A stretch of 16,987 nt of DNA from Candidatus Woesearchaeota archaeon (GTDB lineage: Archaea > Nanobdellota > Nanobdellia > Woesearchaeales > JAUUYB01), in the NCBI GenBank assembly GCA_030590605.1, contig JAUUYB010000010.1, positions 1-16,987 on the forward strand, written 5' to 3'. Shown one piece after another: positions 8,407-15,946 of the stretch. Position 1 is the stretch's first letter; every line of letters starts with the position of its first letter. The position numbers and the translations under genes were made by a program. The notes under the pieces were generated by a model. It was not told where the DNA came from. It searched no databases and worked only from the letters and a program-made list of their open reading frames with translations.

Positions 8407-9504
8407 ATGGGAAAGGACTATTATGATATACTTGGAGTGGACAAGAACGCTTCCAAAGAAGAGATAAAGAAGGCGTATAAGAAGCTCGCGAAAGAGCATC
8501 ATCCTGATCTTAACAAGGGAGACCCTGATTCTGCTGAGAAGTTCAAGGAATTGAACGAGGCGGCATCAGTTCTCGCTGATGAGAAGAAAAGGAAACAGTA
8601 TGACCAGTTCGGTTCAGACAGTTTCAAGAATGGCAATGCTGGCGGATTCTCAGATTTTAATTTCTCTGGCTTCGGAGGCGGAAACCAATTCGATTTTGGA
8701 GACATCTTCGACACTGTTTTCGGAGGCGGATTCTCTGGCTTCGGAGGGAGGAAAAGAGGACGTGGGTCAGATCTCAGGTTTGATCTGGAAGTGACTCTTG
8801 AAGAAGCTGCTGAGGGTGTGAAGAAGACGATAGTGATTCCTCGCCTTGAGAAATGTTCAAGGTGCGGGGGGACAGGCGCTGAATCTGATTCTGACATCAA
8901 ACGTTGCAGTACCTGCAATGGTTCAGGGCATATCCAGGAGACAAGGCGGACTCCGTTTGGACTGTTCCGTACAAACGCTCCTTGCAGTACATGTCATGGT
9001 ACAGGAGAGATCATCAAGAATATATGCCCGATCTGTGATGGTGAAGGCCGCACTGAAAAGTCAAGGAAGTTGACAGTAGACATCCCTGCGGGTGTGGATG
9101 ACGATAACCGTCTCCGTATGTCTGGTGAAGGCGAGGCAGGAGAGCGTGGTCAGGATCCAGGAGACCTATATATTCTCATCCATGTCAAACCTCATGAGGA
9201 TTTCATCAGGAAAGGGAATGATATTTTCCTAGACGTGAATATTTCGTTCGTTCAAGCCACGTTAGGCGATGAGATTGAGGTCCCTACATTGAAGGGGAAG
9301 GCAAAACTTAAGATACCTTCCGGAACCCAGCCGCATACTGTCTTTAGGATGAGGAGCAAAGGCATCCCGAACCTGAACGGTTATGGCAGGGGAGACGAGA
9401 ATGTCCGCGTGTTGGTTGATATTCCGACAAAGGTCTCCCGTAATCAAAAGGAGCTCTTGAAAGAATTCGAGAAGGCTAAAGGAAAAAGTTTTTTTGGTTT
9501 ATGA
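8407..9504 (+). CDS. dnaJ: Type I Hsp40 co-chaperone DnaJ
   Basis: DnaJ delivers substrates to DnaK and stimulates its ATPase. It has 365 residues. The J domain (1-70) carries the HPD motif at 32-34. A Gly/Phe-rich linker covers about 71-117. The zinc domain has four CxxCxGxG-type repeats at C150, C167, C193 and C207 ([32 protein letters not shown]), so both zinc sites look intact. The two C-terminal beta domains follow, including [20 protein letters not shown]. It is the last gene of the operon, and its stop lies three bases from the convergent nadM end. The ribosome binding site is weak, so coupling to the HAD gene is likely. Confidence 0.97.
   Translation: MGKDYYDILGVDKNASKEEIKKAYKKLAKEHHPDLNKGDPDSAEKFKELNEAASVLADEKKRKQYDQFGSDSFKNGNAGGFSDFNFSGFGGGNQFDFGDIFDTVFGGGFSGFGGRKRGRGSDLRFDLEVTLEEAAEGVKKTIVIPRLEKCSRCGGTGAESDSDIKRCSTCNGSGHIQETRRTPFGLFRTNAPCSTCHGTGEIIKNICPICDGEGRTEKSRKLTVDIPAGVDDDNRLRMSGEGEAGERGQDPGDLYILIHVKPHEDFIRKGNDIFLDVNISFVQATLGDEIEVPTLKGKAKLKIPSGTQPHTVFRMRSKGIPNLNGYGRGDENVRVLVDIPTKVSRNQKELLKEFEKAKGKSFFGL
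9489..9495 (+). terminator. T7 tract at the end of dnaJ
   Basis: Seven T within the final codons of dnaJ could act as an archaeal oligo-T terminator for the chaperone operon. There is almost no room before the convergent nadM gene. Because the tract is inside the coding frame, a transcript ending exactly here would lack the stop codon, so the real end probably lies slightly downstream, inside nadM. Confidence 0.3.
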
Positions 9505-9507
9505 TAT

Positions 9508-9981
9508 TTATCTGTTGATGCCTGCCCTGGCTTCTATTGATGTCCTGATCATATCGACGAGAACAGCAGGGACCTGATCTTTCCAGCTTTCATCTTGATC
9601 TATTATTTTTTTACGTATATCTGTTCCACGTATTCCGCCTATACGTCCTATGCTCTTAGTCTTGAATCTGGATCCGGTCCATAGTTTCAGGTCTTCCTCA
9701 TCTCCGGCGTAGACTATGTCGAAAGGCGGCACATTCTCGATAACGCTTGCGACCCATGCGTCATCATCGGTTACATCTTCCATAGGGATTGTCTGGATGA
9801 CTCCTATCACCATCTTTATCATCCGTTCGCGTTCCTCAAATGTGAATGGGTTAGCCTCATCATGTACATTAGAGCTTCCGATGACAAGTACAACGTCGTC
9901 ACATTCTCTTGACGCCTCCCTGATGAGTTCTACGTGTCCGTTATGGAGAGGTTGAAACCTCCCGATGATGACTCCTTTCAT
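9508..9981 (-). CDS. nadM: Archaeal-type nicotinamide-nucleotide adenylyltransferase NadM
   Basis: This enzyme makes NAD+ from NMN and ATP in the cytoplasm. It has 157 residues, close to the usual 165-185 of the archaeal NadM family. The nucleotidyltransferase signature GRFQPLHNGH (7-16) contains the catalytic HxGH. VIGSSNVHDEANPFTFEERERM follows, with the family's (F/Y)TxxER pattern. The C-terminal ATP-binding motif reads GGIRGTDIR, corresponding to the usual SGTxxR. DIVYAGDEEDL forms a typical central strand and loop. It runs convergently to dnaJ with only three bases between their ends. Upstream, an A/T tract at about 10002-10012 could be its TATA region for a leaderless start. Identity is firm. 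Confidence 0.93.
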   Translation of the reverse strand: MKGVIIGRFQPLHNGHVELIREASRECDDVVLVIGSSNVHDEANPFTFEERERMIKMVIGVIQTIPMEDVTDDDAWVASVIENVPPFDIVYAGDEEDLKLWTGSRFKTKSIGRIGGIRGTDIRKKIIDQDESWKDQVPAVLVDMIRTSIEARAGINR

Positions 9982-10006
9982 GATAAGGATGAATAATTGT
10001 TCAATT

Positions 10007-10012
10007 AAAAAA
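10007..10012 (-). promoter_or_regulatory. A/T tract: nadM promoter and/or trkH terminator
   Basis: On the minus strand TTTTTTAATT lies about 25-30 bases before the nadM ATG and about 46 bases after the trkH stop. The T6 run could end trkH transcription, and the TTTAATT part could be a weak TATA box for nadM. The sequence does not separate the two roles. Confidence 0.3.
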
Positions 10013-10057
10013 CTTTGCTATCGGGATTGTACAGAGGTGGGCCATTTTCTGCTAAGC

Positions 10058-11476
10058 CTATCTCCAAAGCTTCCTGATGAGGATCAGGAGAGGAAATATC
10101 TCTAATCTTCCGAGAAGCATAGCGAGGACGAGAAATATCTTGCCGACCCAGGGGATTGTTATGACAGGTATTGTAGAAAGACCGACAGTGGAAAGAGAAG
10201 ATATCACCTGGAATGATGCATCTAGGAATGAAAAGCCCAGCCCCATGAAGAGGATGGTGCCCAGAAGCGCAAAGATGAGATAACCTGAGATGAAGATTTC
10301 AGTGATGAGGACGAGTGAAGTATCGATGGATTTTCCGCTTATCTTGAAAGGTATGATAGCGGTCTTAGGTACTGAGAGTTTGCGGATCATCCAGGGAAGG
10401 GCTTTGATGAGTGTTATGAACCTGAATATCTTGATGCCTCCCGAAGTGGAGCCCATAGACCCGCCTATGATCATGGCAAGGAATATGCAAAGGATCACGA
10501 TCTGGGGAAGGACTGCGATCTGAGTGGTCGTGAAACCTGTTGTCGTCATCGCAGAGATGAGCTCGAAGAGCAAAGTGAATGGCTTCCTGAATGCGATAGA
10601 GGAGATCAGGAAGAATATGGCGAGTAGGATAAGGAAAACCTTTCCTTCGATATTGATGAAGAACTCTTTGATTTTCTTTTGGAATAGCCTGGCATGCATA
10701 AAAAATGAGGTTGAGCCGAGGATCATGAGGAAGCTGAGGACAGCGAGAGGAGCAGGATTGGTATAGAATGAATTTGTTACAGTGAATCCTCCGGTTGATA
10801 TGGATGTGAGTGACATATTGAAGGCTTCAAAGATGTTGAGACCTGCGAGGTAGAGCAGTATGATCCCTAGACCTGTATATGTCAGATAGATAAAGAGGAT
10901 ATTTGCTGCAGTCTTTTTCATTCCGAGGCTCACTTTCTCTTGTAGAAAAGTTGCGTATAGGGCAGAGGATGCTGAGACTCCTGTTGAGTGTGACCTTTCT
11001 TCAGATACCCTCATCCGATAGATGATGAAGAAGAAGACTATTACTATCCCGATGCCGCCGATCCATTGGGTGAGGCTTCTCCAGAGGAGCAGGCTCTTAG
11101 GAACAGCGTCAAGATTCGAGAAGACGGATAGGCCGGTGGTGGTTATTCCTGAAGTAGCCTCGAAGATAGAATTAAGGATTGATAGGTGAGGAAGGAAAGG
11201 GATGGATGAGATTGCGGTGAGAACGATGAATGATGCGGCTGTGAGCATGAAGCCCTGGCGAAGTGTGATTGATTCGAGGGGGAGCGGCTTGTCAGATATG
11301 AGATTGAAGAACTTCGTGCCGTAGGTGAGCGAGACCCCGAGGATCAATGAGAACAGGAATGCTATCAGGTAGATGAGAGGTTTCTCTCCGGTGACTGATG
11401 CGTAGATGAGAGGGAGGAGCAGGAAGAATGAGAAATACCGCATGACTATGCCAAGAAGATAGAGGATGTTTTTCAT
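10058..11476 (-). CDS. trkH: TrkH/KtrB-family potassium uptake channel subunit
   Basis: The membrane pore of a Trk/Ktr K+ uptake system gated by the TrkA protein encoded next to it. It has 472 residues and about ten membrane or pore segments. The four pseudo-repeats each show a K+ filter-like turn: TTTG (112-115), STGGF (227-231), TTTGF (311-315) and STVGL (429-433). The conserved loop GGSMGSTSGGIK (338-349) and the terminal GRLEI (456-460) are family hallmarks. The start at 11476 (MKNILYLLG) forms an ATGA overlap with the trkA stop. An in-frame extension to 11632 would add 52 hydrophilic residues inside trkA and is rejected. It is co-transcribed with trkA, downstream of it. Confidence 0.93.
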   Translation of the reverse strand: MKNILYLLGIVMRYFSFFLLLPLIYASVTGEKPLIYLIAFLFSLILGVSLTYGTKFFNLISDKPLPLESITLRQGFMLTAASFIVLTAISSIPFLPHLSILNSIFEATSGITTTGLSVFSNLDAVPKSLLLWRSLTQWIGGIGIVIVFFFIIYRMRVSEERSHSTGVSASSALYATFLQEKVSLGMKKTAANILFIYLTYTGLGIILLYLAGLNIFEAFNMSLTSISTGGFTVTNSFYTNPAPLAVLSFLMILGSTSFFMHARLFQKKIKEFFINIEGKVFLILLAIFFLISSIAFRKPFTLLFELISAMTTTGFTTTQIAVLPQIVILCIFLAMIIGGSMGSTSGGIKIFRFITLIKALPWMIRKLSVPKTAIIPFKISGKSIDTSLVLITEIFISGYLIFALLGTILFMGLGFSFLDASFQVISSLSTVGLSTIPVITIPWVGKIFLVLAMLLGRLEIFPLLILIRKLWR

Positions 11477-12114
11477 TTGCCGGTTATCATCTTCCGAACT
11501 TTCTTCGTATCCTCTGCTTTGAGTGTGATGATGAGGACATCTCCTTTGTTGACTTTGGCAGTGTGGTTGGGGATTATGTATTCTCCATTCCGATAGATGC
11601 TGTTGATAGTGAACTTCTGAAACGAACAGCACTTTCCGATTATGCTGCTCTTCGGTTCTACTGTGAGTTCGACGATCTTGAGATTGTCAGAGACTTGGGC
11701 GATGACCCTTTCTTCTTCATAGGAAAGGGATCGTTTCATTGCGGTGACTGCCAGCCCCACCATTGGGATTATGTGGTGTACACCAAGCTTGGTGAAGAGC
11801 TCTTCATTTCCTGACATATTCACTCTGGCGACGATCCTCTTGATGTTATTGCTCTTCGCTATCTGACAGACCATGAGGTTTACCTTATCATCGTTTGTTG
11901 CAGCTACGACTACATCTGCGTCCTCAAGCCCCGCGTCTTTGAGGGTAGAGATATCAGTACCGTCTCCGTTGATGACGAGCGCATCTGCTTGGTCCGCAGT
12001 ATCTTTAGCTACCTGGTCGTCGTCCTCTACGAGGCTGACATCATTTTTCTCAGAAGCAAGGAGGTTTGTGAGGCGTTTGCCGATTTCGCCTCCTCCTACA
12101 AGGATTATCTTCAT
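11473..12114 (-). CDS. trkA: TrkA-family regulatory subunit with RCK-N and RCK-C domains
   Basis: A cytoplasmic NAD(H)/nucleotide-binding ring protein that gates the TrkH pore. It has 213 residues, a single-RCK form (E. coli TrkA is a tandem duplicate). The Rossmann motif GGGEIG (7-12) is followed by an acidic residue at the end of strand two (VEDDD), as in NAD-binding forms. The TrkA-N domain runs to about 135. The TrkA-C domain covers about 140-213, with LKIVELTVEPKSSIIGK and NKGDVLIITL. ATG 12114 sits 27 bases after the centre of a good TATA box, so the transcript is probably leaderless. Its stop overlaps the trkH start by four bases. Confidence 0.93.
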   Translation of the reverse strand: MKIILVGGGEIGKRLTNLLASEKNDVSLVEDDDQVAKDTADQADALVINGDGTDISTLKDAGLEDADVVVAATNDDKVNLMVCQIAKSNNIKRIVARVNMSGNEELFTKLGVHHIIPMVGLAVTAMKRSLSYEEERVIAQVSDNLKIVELTVEPKSSIIGKCCSFQKFTINSIYRNGEYIIPNHTAKVNKGDVLIITLKAEDTKKVRKMITGK

Positions 12115-12136
12115 AGCATTGCCATGGAAGAAGCGG

Positions 12137-12146
12137 TTTATAAATA
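12137..12146 (-). promoter_or_regulatory. TATA box for trkA-trkH
   Basis: TATTTATAAA on the minus strand is centred 27 bases before ATG 12114. This matches the leaderless spacing seen at several other genes in the window. Confidence 0.6.
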
Positions 12147-12226
12147 TTTCTACCTGGTATACATAACTTACGCATATTGAAACAGGCTGTACTTGTTGAA
12201 TTCTTGTTAAAATGAGTGCCCTACTC

Positions 12227-12234
12227 TATAAATA
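12227..12234 (+). promoter_or_regulatory. TATA box for the 12266-13066 gene
   Basis: TATAAATA lies about 35 bases before ATG 12266, giving a predicted leader of a few bases. There is no Shine-Dalgarno-like sequence before the start. It diverges from the trkA promoter across about 80 bases. Confidence 0.55.
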
Positions 12235-12265
12235 TTTTTAAGTAAATCCTGATTTTTCTTCTGCT

Positions 12266-13066
12266 ATGGCAAAACAAACTGAAGAAGTTATTGGGCATAA
12301 AATTGATTTTGTTACTCCTGCACAGATGGTTTTGTATAATCAACTCATAGGAGACACAAATTTTCCTCATAATTATTGGCTGCTTGGAGATAAAGCTATT
12401 ATTCCTGGAAGGCTTACAGAATCCATTGGTTTGATTGAACTGGATAATCTTAGGAATGGTACTTACCCTCACAGGATTGTGTCTAAAATGGGAGCAAATC
12501 CGATTCCTGTTGGAACTGCTATTGGATTTGAAATCACTTCCAGCGGATTTAATGCTTATAGTTGGTGGGATAAAAAAAAACTAAATATGAATATGGAAGT
12601 AACTTATCCTGGGTTAGCTGATTTTGGTACTGTTGAAAGCAAGATTAAGGAAAATGATTATTGGGTGGATGAATGTTCTTTCTCTGACGAAACAGAGATT
12701 GATGCAGTACTGGGAGGGCTTGCTGCAGTATTTAAGGTTCCTGAAAGGTTTAACAAAAAAGTTTTTCCGTTAGAGCTCTTATTAGGAAAGACGTCTTCTT
12801 CATTGCTTAGACTTCGAGAAACAGATCTTATTTTTGATCTTCCAGAAGATGAGACATATGCATATATGAAATTTGATACAAAGCTTACTCCAGCAGCGTA
12901 TAATACTCCTATTGAGAAAGCTCTCTCTTTTTATGCTAAAAGATTGAGTAAAGATAATAAAATAAAGGTGATTAAGACTATGGTAGAAGCATATGATGGA
13001 GAAGATATTCTTTATCAATCAACGATGATTCTTGGTCGTGTTAAAGAGAAGGATATTATTAGATGA
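12266..13066 (+). CDS. AT-rich protein of unknown function with hotdog (MaoC-like) motifs
   Basis: A soluble 266-residue protein that I cannot assign to a named family. The first 60 residues resemble the entry to a MaoC/hydratase-type hotdog domain: LIGDTNFPH (27-35) compares with the common tGDxNPxH block, and IIPGRLTESIGLIEL (45-59) with the IAPGMLT helix. The C-terminal third has alternating strands (IKVIKTMVEAYDGEDILYQS, then TMILGRV) that look like the last sheet of a second hotdog unit. A double-hotdog enzyme or binding protein acting on acyl thioesters is therefore possible, but catalytic residues are not clearly conserved. Third codon positions are markedly A/T-rich compared with the trk and srp54 genes on either side, suggesting recent acquisition. 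It ends 11 bases from the convergent SWIM gene. Confidence 0.65.
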   Translation: MAKQTEEVIGHKIDFVTPAQMVLYNQLIGDTNFPHNYWLLGDKAIIPGRLTESIGLIELDNLRNGTYPHRIVSKMGANPIPVGTAIGFEITSSGFNAYSWWDKKKLNMNMEVTYPGLADFGTVESKIKENDYWVDECSFSDETEIDAVLGGLAAVFKVPERFNKKVFPLELLLGKTSSSLLRLRETDLIFDLPEDETYAYMKFDTKLTPAAYNTPIEKALSFYAKRLSKDNKIKVIKTMVEAYDGEDILYQSTMILGRVKEKDIIR

Positions 13067-13077
13067 GAGAGATGTGC

Positions 13078-13470
13078 TCAATTATGGAGCTTCTCTATAA
13101 TTTCTTTCGGTACCTTCTTCAGGAGACCGATGAGTTCTTCCTTCGTAAGATGATCAAATTTGACATCATCATCATCCACAGTCTCTGTCTTGACATTCGA
13201 TTCAAGCCATTTGTATAGTACAGCTACAGTATGCTTGCAGTTATCTTTGTTGTATGGGCAGTCACAAGACGCCTTGAGTCCTGCATCATCCACAGATATC
13301 TCGATGGTATATACACCTGTCGAACCTCTTACTCTTGCGAGTATCTTTTCATCCACCAGTTCGAGTGATTGTATCATATCTCGTTTGACATAATCGATGC
13401 CTCTCGCAAGGATCTTCTTCGATTCTGCGAACTCCTGTATCATATCCTCTGTGATGTTCTTGATATTCAT
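13078..13470 (-). CDS. Small SWIM zinc-finger protein
   Basis: A 130-residue protein with a SWIM-type zinc-binding motif: C69 and C71 in SCDCP, then C78 and H80 in NCKH, i.e. CxCx6CxH. SWIM domains bind nucleic acid or protein partners and occur in MULE transposases, SWI2/SNF2 helicases and small stand-alone archaeal and bacterial proteins. Here the domain stands alone, with an N-terminal helical part (1-35), beta strands (VRGSTGVYTIEISVDDAG) and an acidic linker (TVDDDDVKFD) before a final helix. No transposase or helicase lies beside it. ATG 13470 is chosen because a TATA box lies 28 bases upstream. The open frame extends to 13743, but that would read through the GC-rich RNA-like element and into srp54, so the extension is rejected. 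Confidence 0.82.
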   Translation of the reverse strand: MNIKNITEDMIQEFAESKKILARGIDYVKRDMIQSLELVDEKILARVRGSTGVYTIEISVDDAGLKASCDCPYNKDNCKHTVAVLYKWLESNVKTETVDDDDVKFDHLTKEELIGLLKKVPKEIIEKLHN

Positions 13471-13493
13471 GGGAGATGGAGTCGTATAGATAC

Positions 13494-13502
13494 TATTTAT
13501 AA
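13494..13502 (-). promoter_or_regulatory. TATA box for the SWIM gene
   Basis: TTATAAATA on the minus strand, centred 28 bases before ATG 13470. The same A/T block read on the plus strand (TTTATAAT) lies about 25 bases before the closing stem of the RNA-like element at 13518, so it might also serve that element. Confidence 0.5.
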
Positions 13503-13517
13503 TTATTGATAGAGATA

Positions 13518-13637
13518 GCAAGTTGCCGCCACTGCCGCGGAGGCTCGCCGGGAATCGATGTGGCATTCCGCGAGCCAAGGGCATTTGTTTTAGGCAAATG
13601 ACCGACCGCCGGCTTTGGGGGCGGCAGCGCAGCGTGC
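13518..13637. ncRNA. GC-rich structured element, copy A (putative ncRNA family, strand unknown)
   Basis: A GC-rich island in AT-rich DNA between the divergent SWIM and srp54 genes. On the plus strand it folds as follows. A closing stem joins 13523-13530 with 13620-13627 (core GCCGCC/GGCGGC). An internal loop has ACU on one side and UUUGG on the other. A short GCCG/CGGC stem follows. Hairpin 1 has GGCTCGC (13542-13548) paired with GCGAGCC (13570-13576) plus an inner GGAAT/ATTCC. Hairpin 2 has CATTTG (13582-13587) paired with CAAATG (13595-13600). Sequence blocks shared with copy B at 15947 are GCCGCCACTGCCG, AGGGCAT, ATGACCG and CCGGCTTTGG. It has no coding frame that makes sense and does not match tRNA, 5S, SRP or RNase P RNA as far as I can judge. 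Confidence 0.55.
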
Positions 13638-13684
13638 AAATAGAAAAAAGATAGTAGAGAAATAAAACAATAATTACCCCAACC

Positions 13685-13694
13685 TTTATAAATA
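13685..13694 (+). promoter_or_regulatory. TATA box for srp54
   Basis: TTTATAAATA, centred 27 bases before ATG 13716, with no ribosome binding site between. A leaderless transcript is expected. Confidence 0.65.
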
Positions 13695-13715
13695 AAATCT
13701 CCTTTTCAGTCTCTA

Positions 13716-15077
13716 ATGGTACTCGATAAGTTAGGCGAATCACTCAAGGGAACGCTCGCGAAGATAGCGAAATCCATGTTCGTTTCAGACAAGCTGATCA
13801 ACGAGCTTGTGAAGGACATCCAGCGTGCGCTTCTTCAGTCAGATGTGAATGTCAAGCTAGTTTTTAATCTCACGAACCAGATCAAGGAAAGGGTGAAGTC
13901 AGAAGACACACCTAAGGGGATCTCCAAGAAAGAGCACCTGATCAATATTGTTTACGAGGAACTCGTAGTCTTCTTAGGGAAGGAGAAACTGGAACTGAAG
14001 GTCACAAAAGGTAAAGAGCCTATAAGGATAATGCTTGTCGGTCTTTTCGGTGCTGGTAAGACGACTACTGCAGGCAAGCTCGCTAAGTATTATACTAACA
14101 GAGGATTCAAGACAGCGCTTGTCGGTCTTGATGTCCACAGGCCGGCTGCGATGGATCAGCTGGAGCAGATAGGCAAGCAGATCAATGTTCCGGTGTTCAT
14201 CAAGAAAGGTGAGAAGGACGCTCTCAAGATCTGGAAGGAGCATGAACCTGAGCTTCAGAAATTCGATCTCTTGATTATAGATACTGCTGGGCGTGACGCG
14301 CTTTCTGATGACTTGATCAAGGAGATCGAAGAGGTCAACAAGAAAATCAAGCCTCAGGAAAGGCTTCTTGTAATATCCGCGGATCTTGGTCAGGCAGCAC
14401 AGACACAGGCAGAACAGTTCCATAAATCATGCAATATCACAGGGATAATCGCGACGAAGATGGATGGTACTGCAAAAGCAGGAGGCGCTCTTTCTGCATG
14501 CGCAGTCACTGACGCGCCTATAATATTCATAGGTGTTGGGGAGAAATCTGAAGATCTCGAACCTTTCAACCCGAAAGGATTTGTCGGCAGGCTGCTTGGT
14601 ATGGGTGATCTCGAGGCATTGCTCGATAAGGCTCAGGGAGCGATGGACGAGGATGAAGCGAAAGATCTTGGTAAGCGTTTTCTGAAAGGCGATTTCAATC
14701 TTATTGATCTCTATGAACAGATGGAGGCCATGAACAAGATGGGTCCTCTGAACAAGCTGCTTGATATGGTGCCTGGCATGAACCAGGCGAAGATCCCTAA
14801 GGACATGTTGAAGGTCCAGGAAGGAAAGCTCAAGAAATGGAAATTCATGATGGGTTCGTTCACGAAAAAAGAACTCGAAGATCCTGATCTAGTCGATAGG
14901 GCTAGGGCTGAGCGTATCGCAAAGGGCTCGGGTACAAGCGCTGGTGAGATAAGGGAGCTTGTCAAGCAGTACAGGCAGTCCAAGAAGATGATGAAGATGT
15001 TCAAAGGGAAGGACCCTGAGAAGATGATGAAGAAGATGGGTCAGAAAGGCATGCCTGGGATGCCGAAGTTCAAGTAA
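13716..15077 (+). CDS. srp54: Signal recognition particle GTPase SRP54
   Basis: SRP54 binds signal peptides and SRP RNA and, with the receptor FtsY, targets ribosomes to the membrane. It has 453 residues, the usual archaeal length. The N domain includes ALLQSDVNVKLV (39-50). The G domain shows G1 GLFGAGKTT (109-117), DVHRPAA (139-145), DTAGR (189-193) and TKMDG (247-251). The methionine-rich M domain (about 295-453) contains FNLIDLYEQMEAMNKMGPL and ends in a Lys/Met/Gly-rich tail. The opening MVLDKLGESLKG is typical of archaeal SRP54. Small deviations are an Ala in the P-loop (often Gly-Ser-Gly) and His for the common Tyr in DxxRPAA; both keep the core pattern. It has its own TATA box and a T8 terminator, so it is probably monocistronic. 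Confidence 0.97.
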   Translation: MVLDKLGESLKGTLAKIAKSMFVSDKLINELVKDIQRALLQSDVNVKLVFNLTNQIKERVKSEDTPKGISKKEHLINIVYEELVVFLGKEKLELKVTKGKEPIRIMLVGLFGAGKTTTAGKLAKYYTNRGFKTALVGLDVHRPAAMDQLEQIGKQINVPVFIKKGEKDALKIWKEHEPELQKFDLLIIDTAGRDALSDDLIKEIEEVNKKIKPQERLLVISADLGQAAQTQAEQFHKSCNITGIIATKMDGTAKAGGALSACAVTDAPIIFIGVGEKSEDLEPFNPKGFVGRLLGMGDLEALLDKAQGAMDEDEAKDLGKRFLKGDFNLIDLYEQMEAMNKMGPLNKLLDMVPGMNQAKIPKDMLKVQEGKLKKWKFMMGSFTKKELEDPDLVDRARAERIAKGSGTSAGEIRELVKQYRQSKKMMKMFKGKDPEKMMKKMGQKGMPGMPKFK

Positions 15078-15087
15078 GGTTGAAGCA

Positions 15088-15095
15088 TTTTTTTT
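15088..15095 (+). terminator. T8 terminator after srp54
   Basis: Eight consecutive T begin 11 bases after the srp54 stop. This is a typical archaeal oligo-T terminator, and the following gene has its own promoter. Confidence 0.6.
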
Positions 15096-15123
15096 AGATT
15101 AATCAGATGAATCTTTTGATAAC

Positions 15124-15134
15124 TTTTATATATT
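15124..15134 (+). promoter_or_regulatory. TATA box for the 15155-15742 membrane protein
   Basis: TTTTATATATT, centred 26 bases before ATG 15155, gives a leaderless transcript. Confidence 0.6.
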
Positions 15135-15154
15135 CAGATTCTTAGAAAACATAT

Positions 15155-15742
15155 ATGCTTGAGTTATCCCTTGCAGAGATGGTGCCGATCCTGAAACCGC
15201 TGACCCAGTTCATAATAGGGATCGTCGTCTATTCGATGTTCATATTCCATTTCTATAGGTTTTTGTCCAGGAAAGATGTTTTTAAGCTCCACTTGGATAA
15301 ATTCAACACCTCAGGCCATCCTCTTATTCACAATCTCGTCGCTCTGTTCTTATATATCTTCGAGTATGTCATATTCTTCCCTCTGTTCGTGTTCTTCTGG
15401 TTCGCTATACTTACGAGTCTCCTCATCTTCCTGTCAAAGAGCCAGAATCTTGACAGCATCCTTATGATATCTATAGCGATTGTCGCTTCGATACGTGTCA
15501 CCGCATATTATAATGAGGATCTCTCAAAGGACTTGGCAAAGATGCTTCCGTTCGCCCTTCTTGGTGTCTTCCTTATTGACATAAGCTATTTCTCTTTAGA
15601 ATCATCGATCGATCTCTTATGGCAGATCCCTGATTACTGGGCCACTCTCCTGTATTACCTAGGCTTCACCATCGCTCTCGAGTTCACCTTGAGGATAGTT
15701 CATGGTTTCATCAGCGGCTTCAAGAAGGATGAGACAGATTGA
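15155..15742 (+). CDS. Multi-pass membrane protein of unknown function
   Basis: A 195-residue integral membrane protein that I do not recognise. Hydrophobic segments at about residues 15-35, 58-78, 78-98, 102-114, 130-148 and 160-182 predict five or six helices. The loop after the first helix is basic and carries two His (HLDKFNTSGHPLIH), and a short charged loop YYNEDLSKDLAKM lies before the fifth. No enzymatic or transporter motif is visible. Codon use and base content resemble srp54 and the chaperone genes rather than the AT-rich genes at 1280 and 12266, so it looks like a long-term resident. It has its own TATA box and is followed by about 400 bases of non-coding DNA rich in inverted repeats. 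Confidence 0.75.
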   Translation: MLELSLAEMVPILKPLTQFIIGIVVYSMFIFHFYRFLSRKDVFKLHLDKFNTSGHPLIHNLVALFLYIFEYVIFFPLFVFFWFAILTSLLIFLSKSQNLDSILMISIAIVASIRVTAYYNEDLSKDLAKMLPFALLGVFLIDISYFSLESSIDLLWQIPDYWATLLYYLGFTIALEFTLRIVHGFISGFKKDETD

Positions 15743-15765
15743 GATATTTTATTTCTTAAGAATAA

Positions 15766-15855
15766 CGGAAATTTTCCCTATCTGATATGCTCGTCCTACC
15801 CCACTTTTCAAGTGAGGTATTCCCGGACTCGCTAACTATTGAGAGAAAATTTCCG
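15766..15855. repeat. Long inverted repeat 1 with an internal hairpin (possible structured RNA)
   Basis: CGGAAATTTTC (15766-15776) pairs perfectly with GAAAATTTCCG (15845-15855). Inside the 68-base loop, 15797-15806 pairs with 15810-15819 around a three-base loop. This hairpin has one C-A mismatch as plus-strand RNA, which becomes a G-U pair on the minus strand, mildly favouring a minus-strand transcript. GTCC/GGAC around it could extend the stem. No coding frame is evident. A terminator alone would not need this structure. Confidence 0.4.
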
Positions 15856-15857
15856 GA

Positions 15858-15931
15858 ATAGAAAAGTCGAGCATCCTGTCGAACCTGTATCCTCCAGATA
15901 AATCAAGAGGTATTAGGCTCGACTTTTCTAT
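15858..15931. repeat. Long inverted repeat 2, 15-bp perfect arms
   Basis: ATAGAAAAGTCGAGC (15858-15872) is the exact reverse complement of 15917-15931, with a 44-base loop that holds a smaller CCTC/GAGG pairing. It starts two bases after inverted repeat 1, and copy B of the GC-rich element begins 16 bases after it. Perfect arms of this length are unlikely by chance. It could be a stem of an RNA, a protein-binding site or a small mobile-element terminus pair. Confidence 0.5.
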
Positions 15932-15946
15932 AACATCTTAGCGTAA

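Noticed and set aside
11477..11632. Upstream extension of trkH by 52 residues
   Set aside because: The added sequence is hydrophilic and unlike any TrkH, and lies wholly inside trkA in another frame. ATG 11476 forms an ATGA junction.
13471..13743. Upstream extension of the SWIM protein
   Set aside because: It would read through the SWIM TATA box, the structured GC-rich element and the srp54 promoter, and the added residues look non-coding.
13824..14180. SRP54 P-loop and DxxRPAA variants as signs of an inactive GTPase
   Set aside because: GLFGAGKTT still fits GxxGxGK[ST], and DVHRPAA keeps the Asp and Arg. All other G motifs are intact, so normal function is expected.
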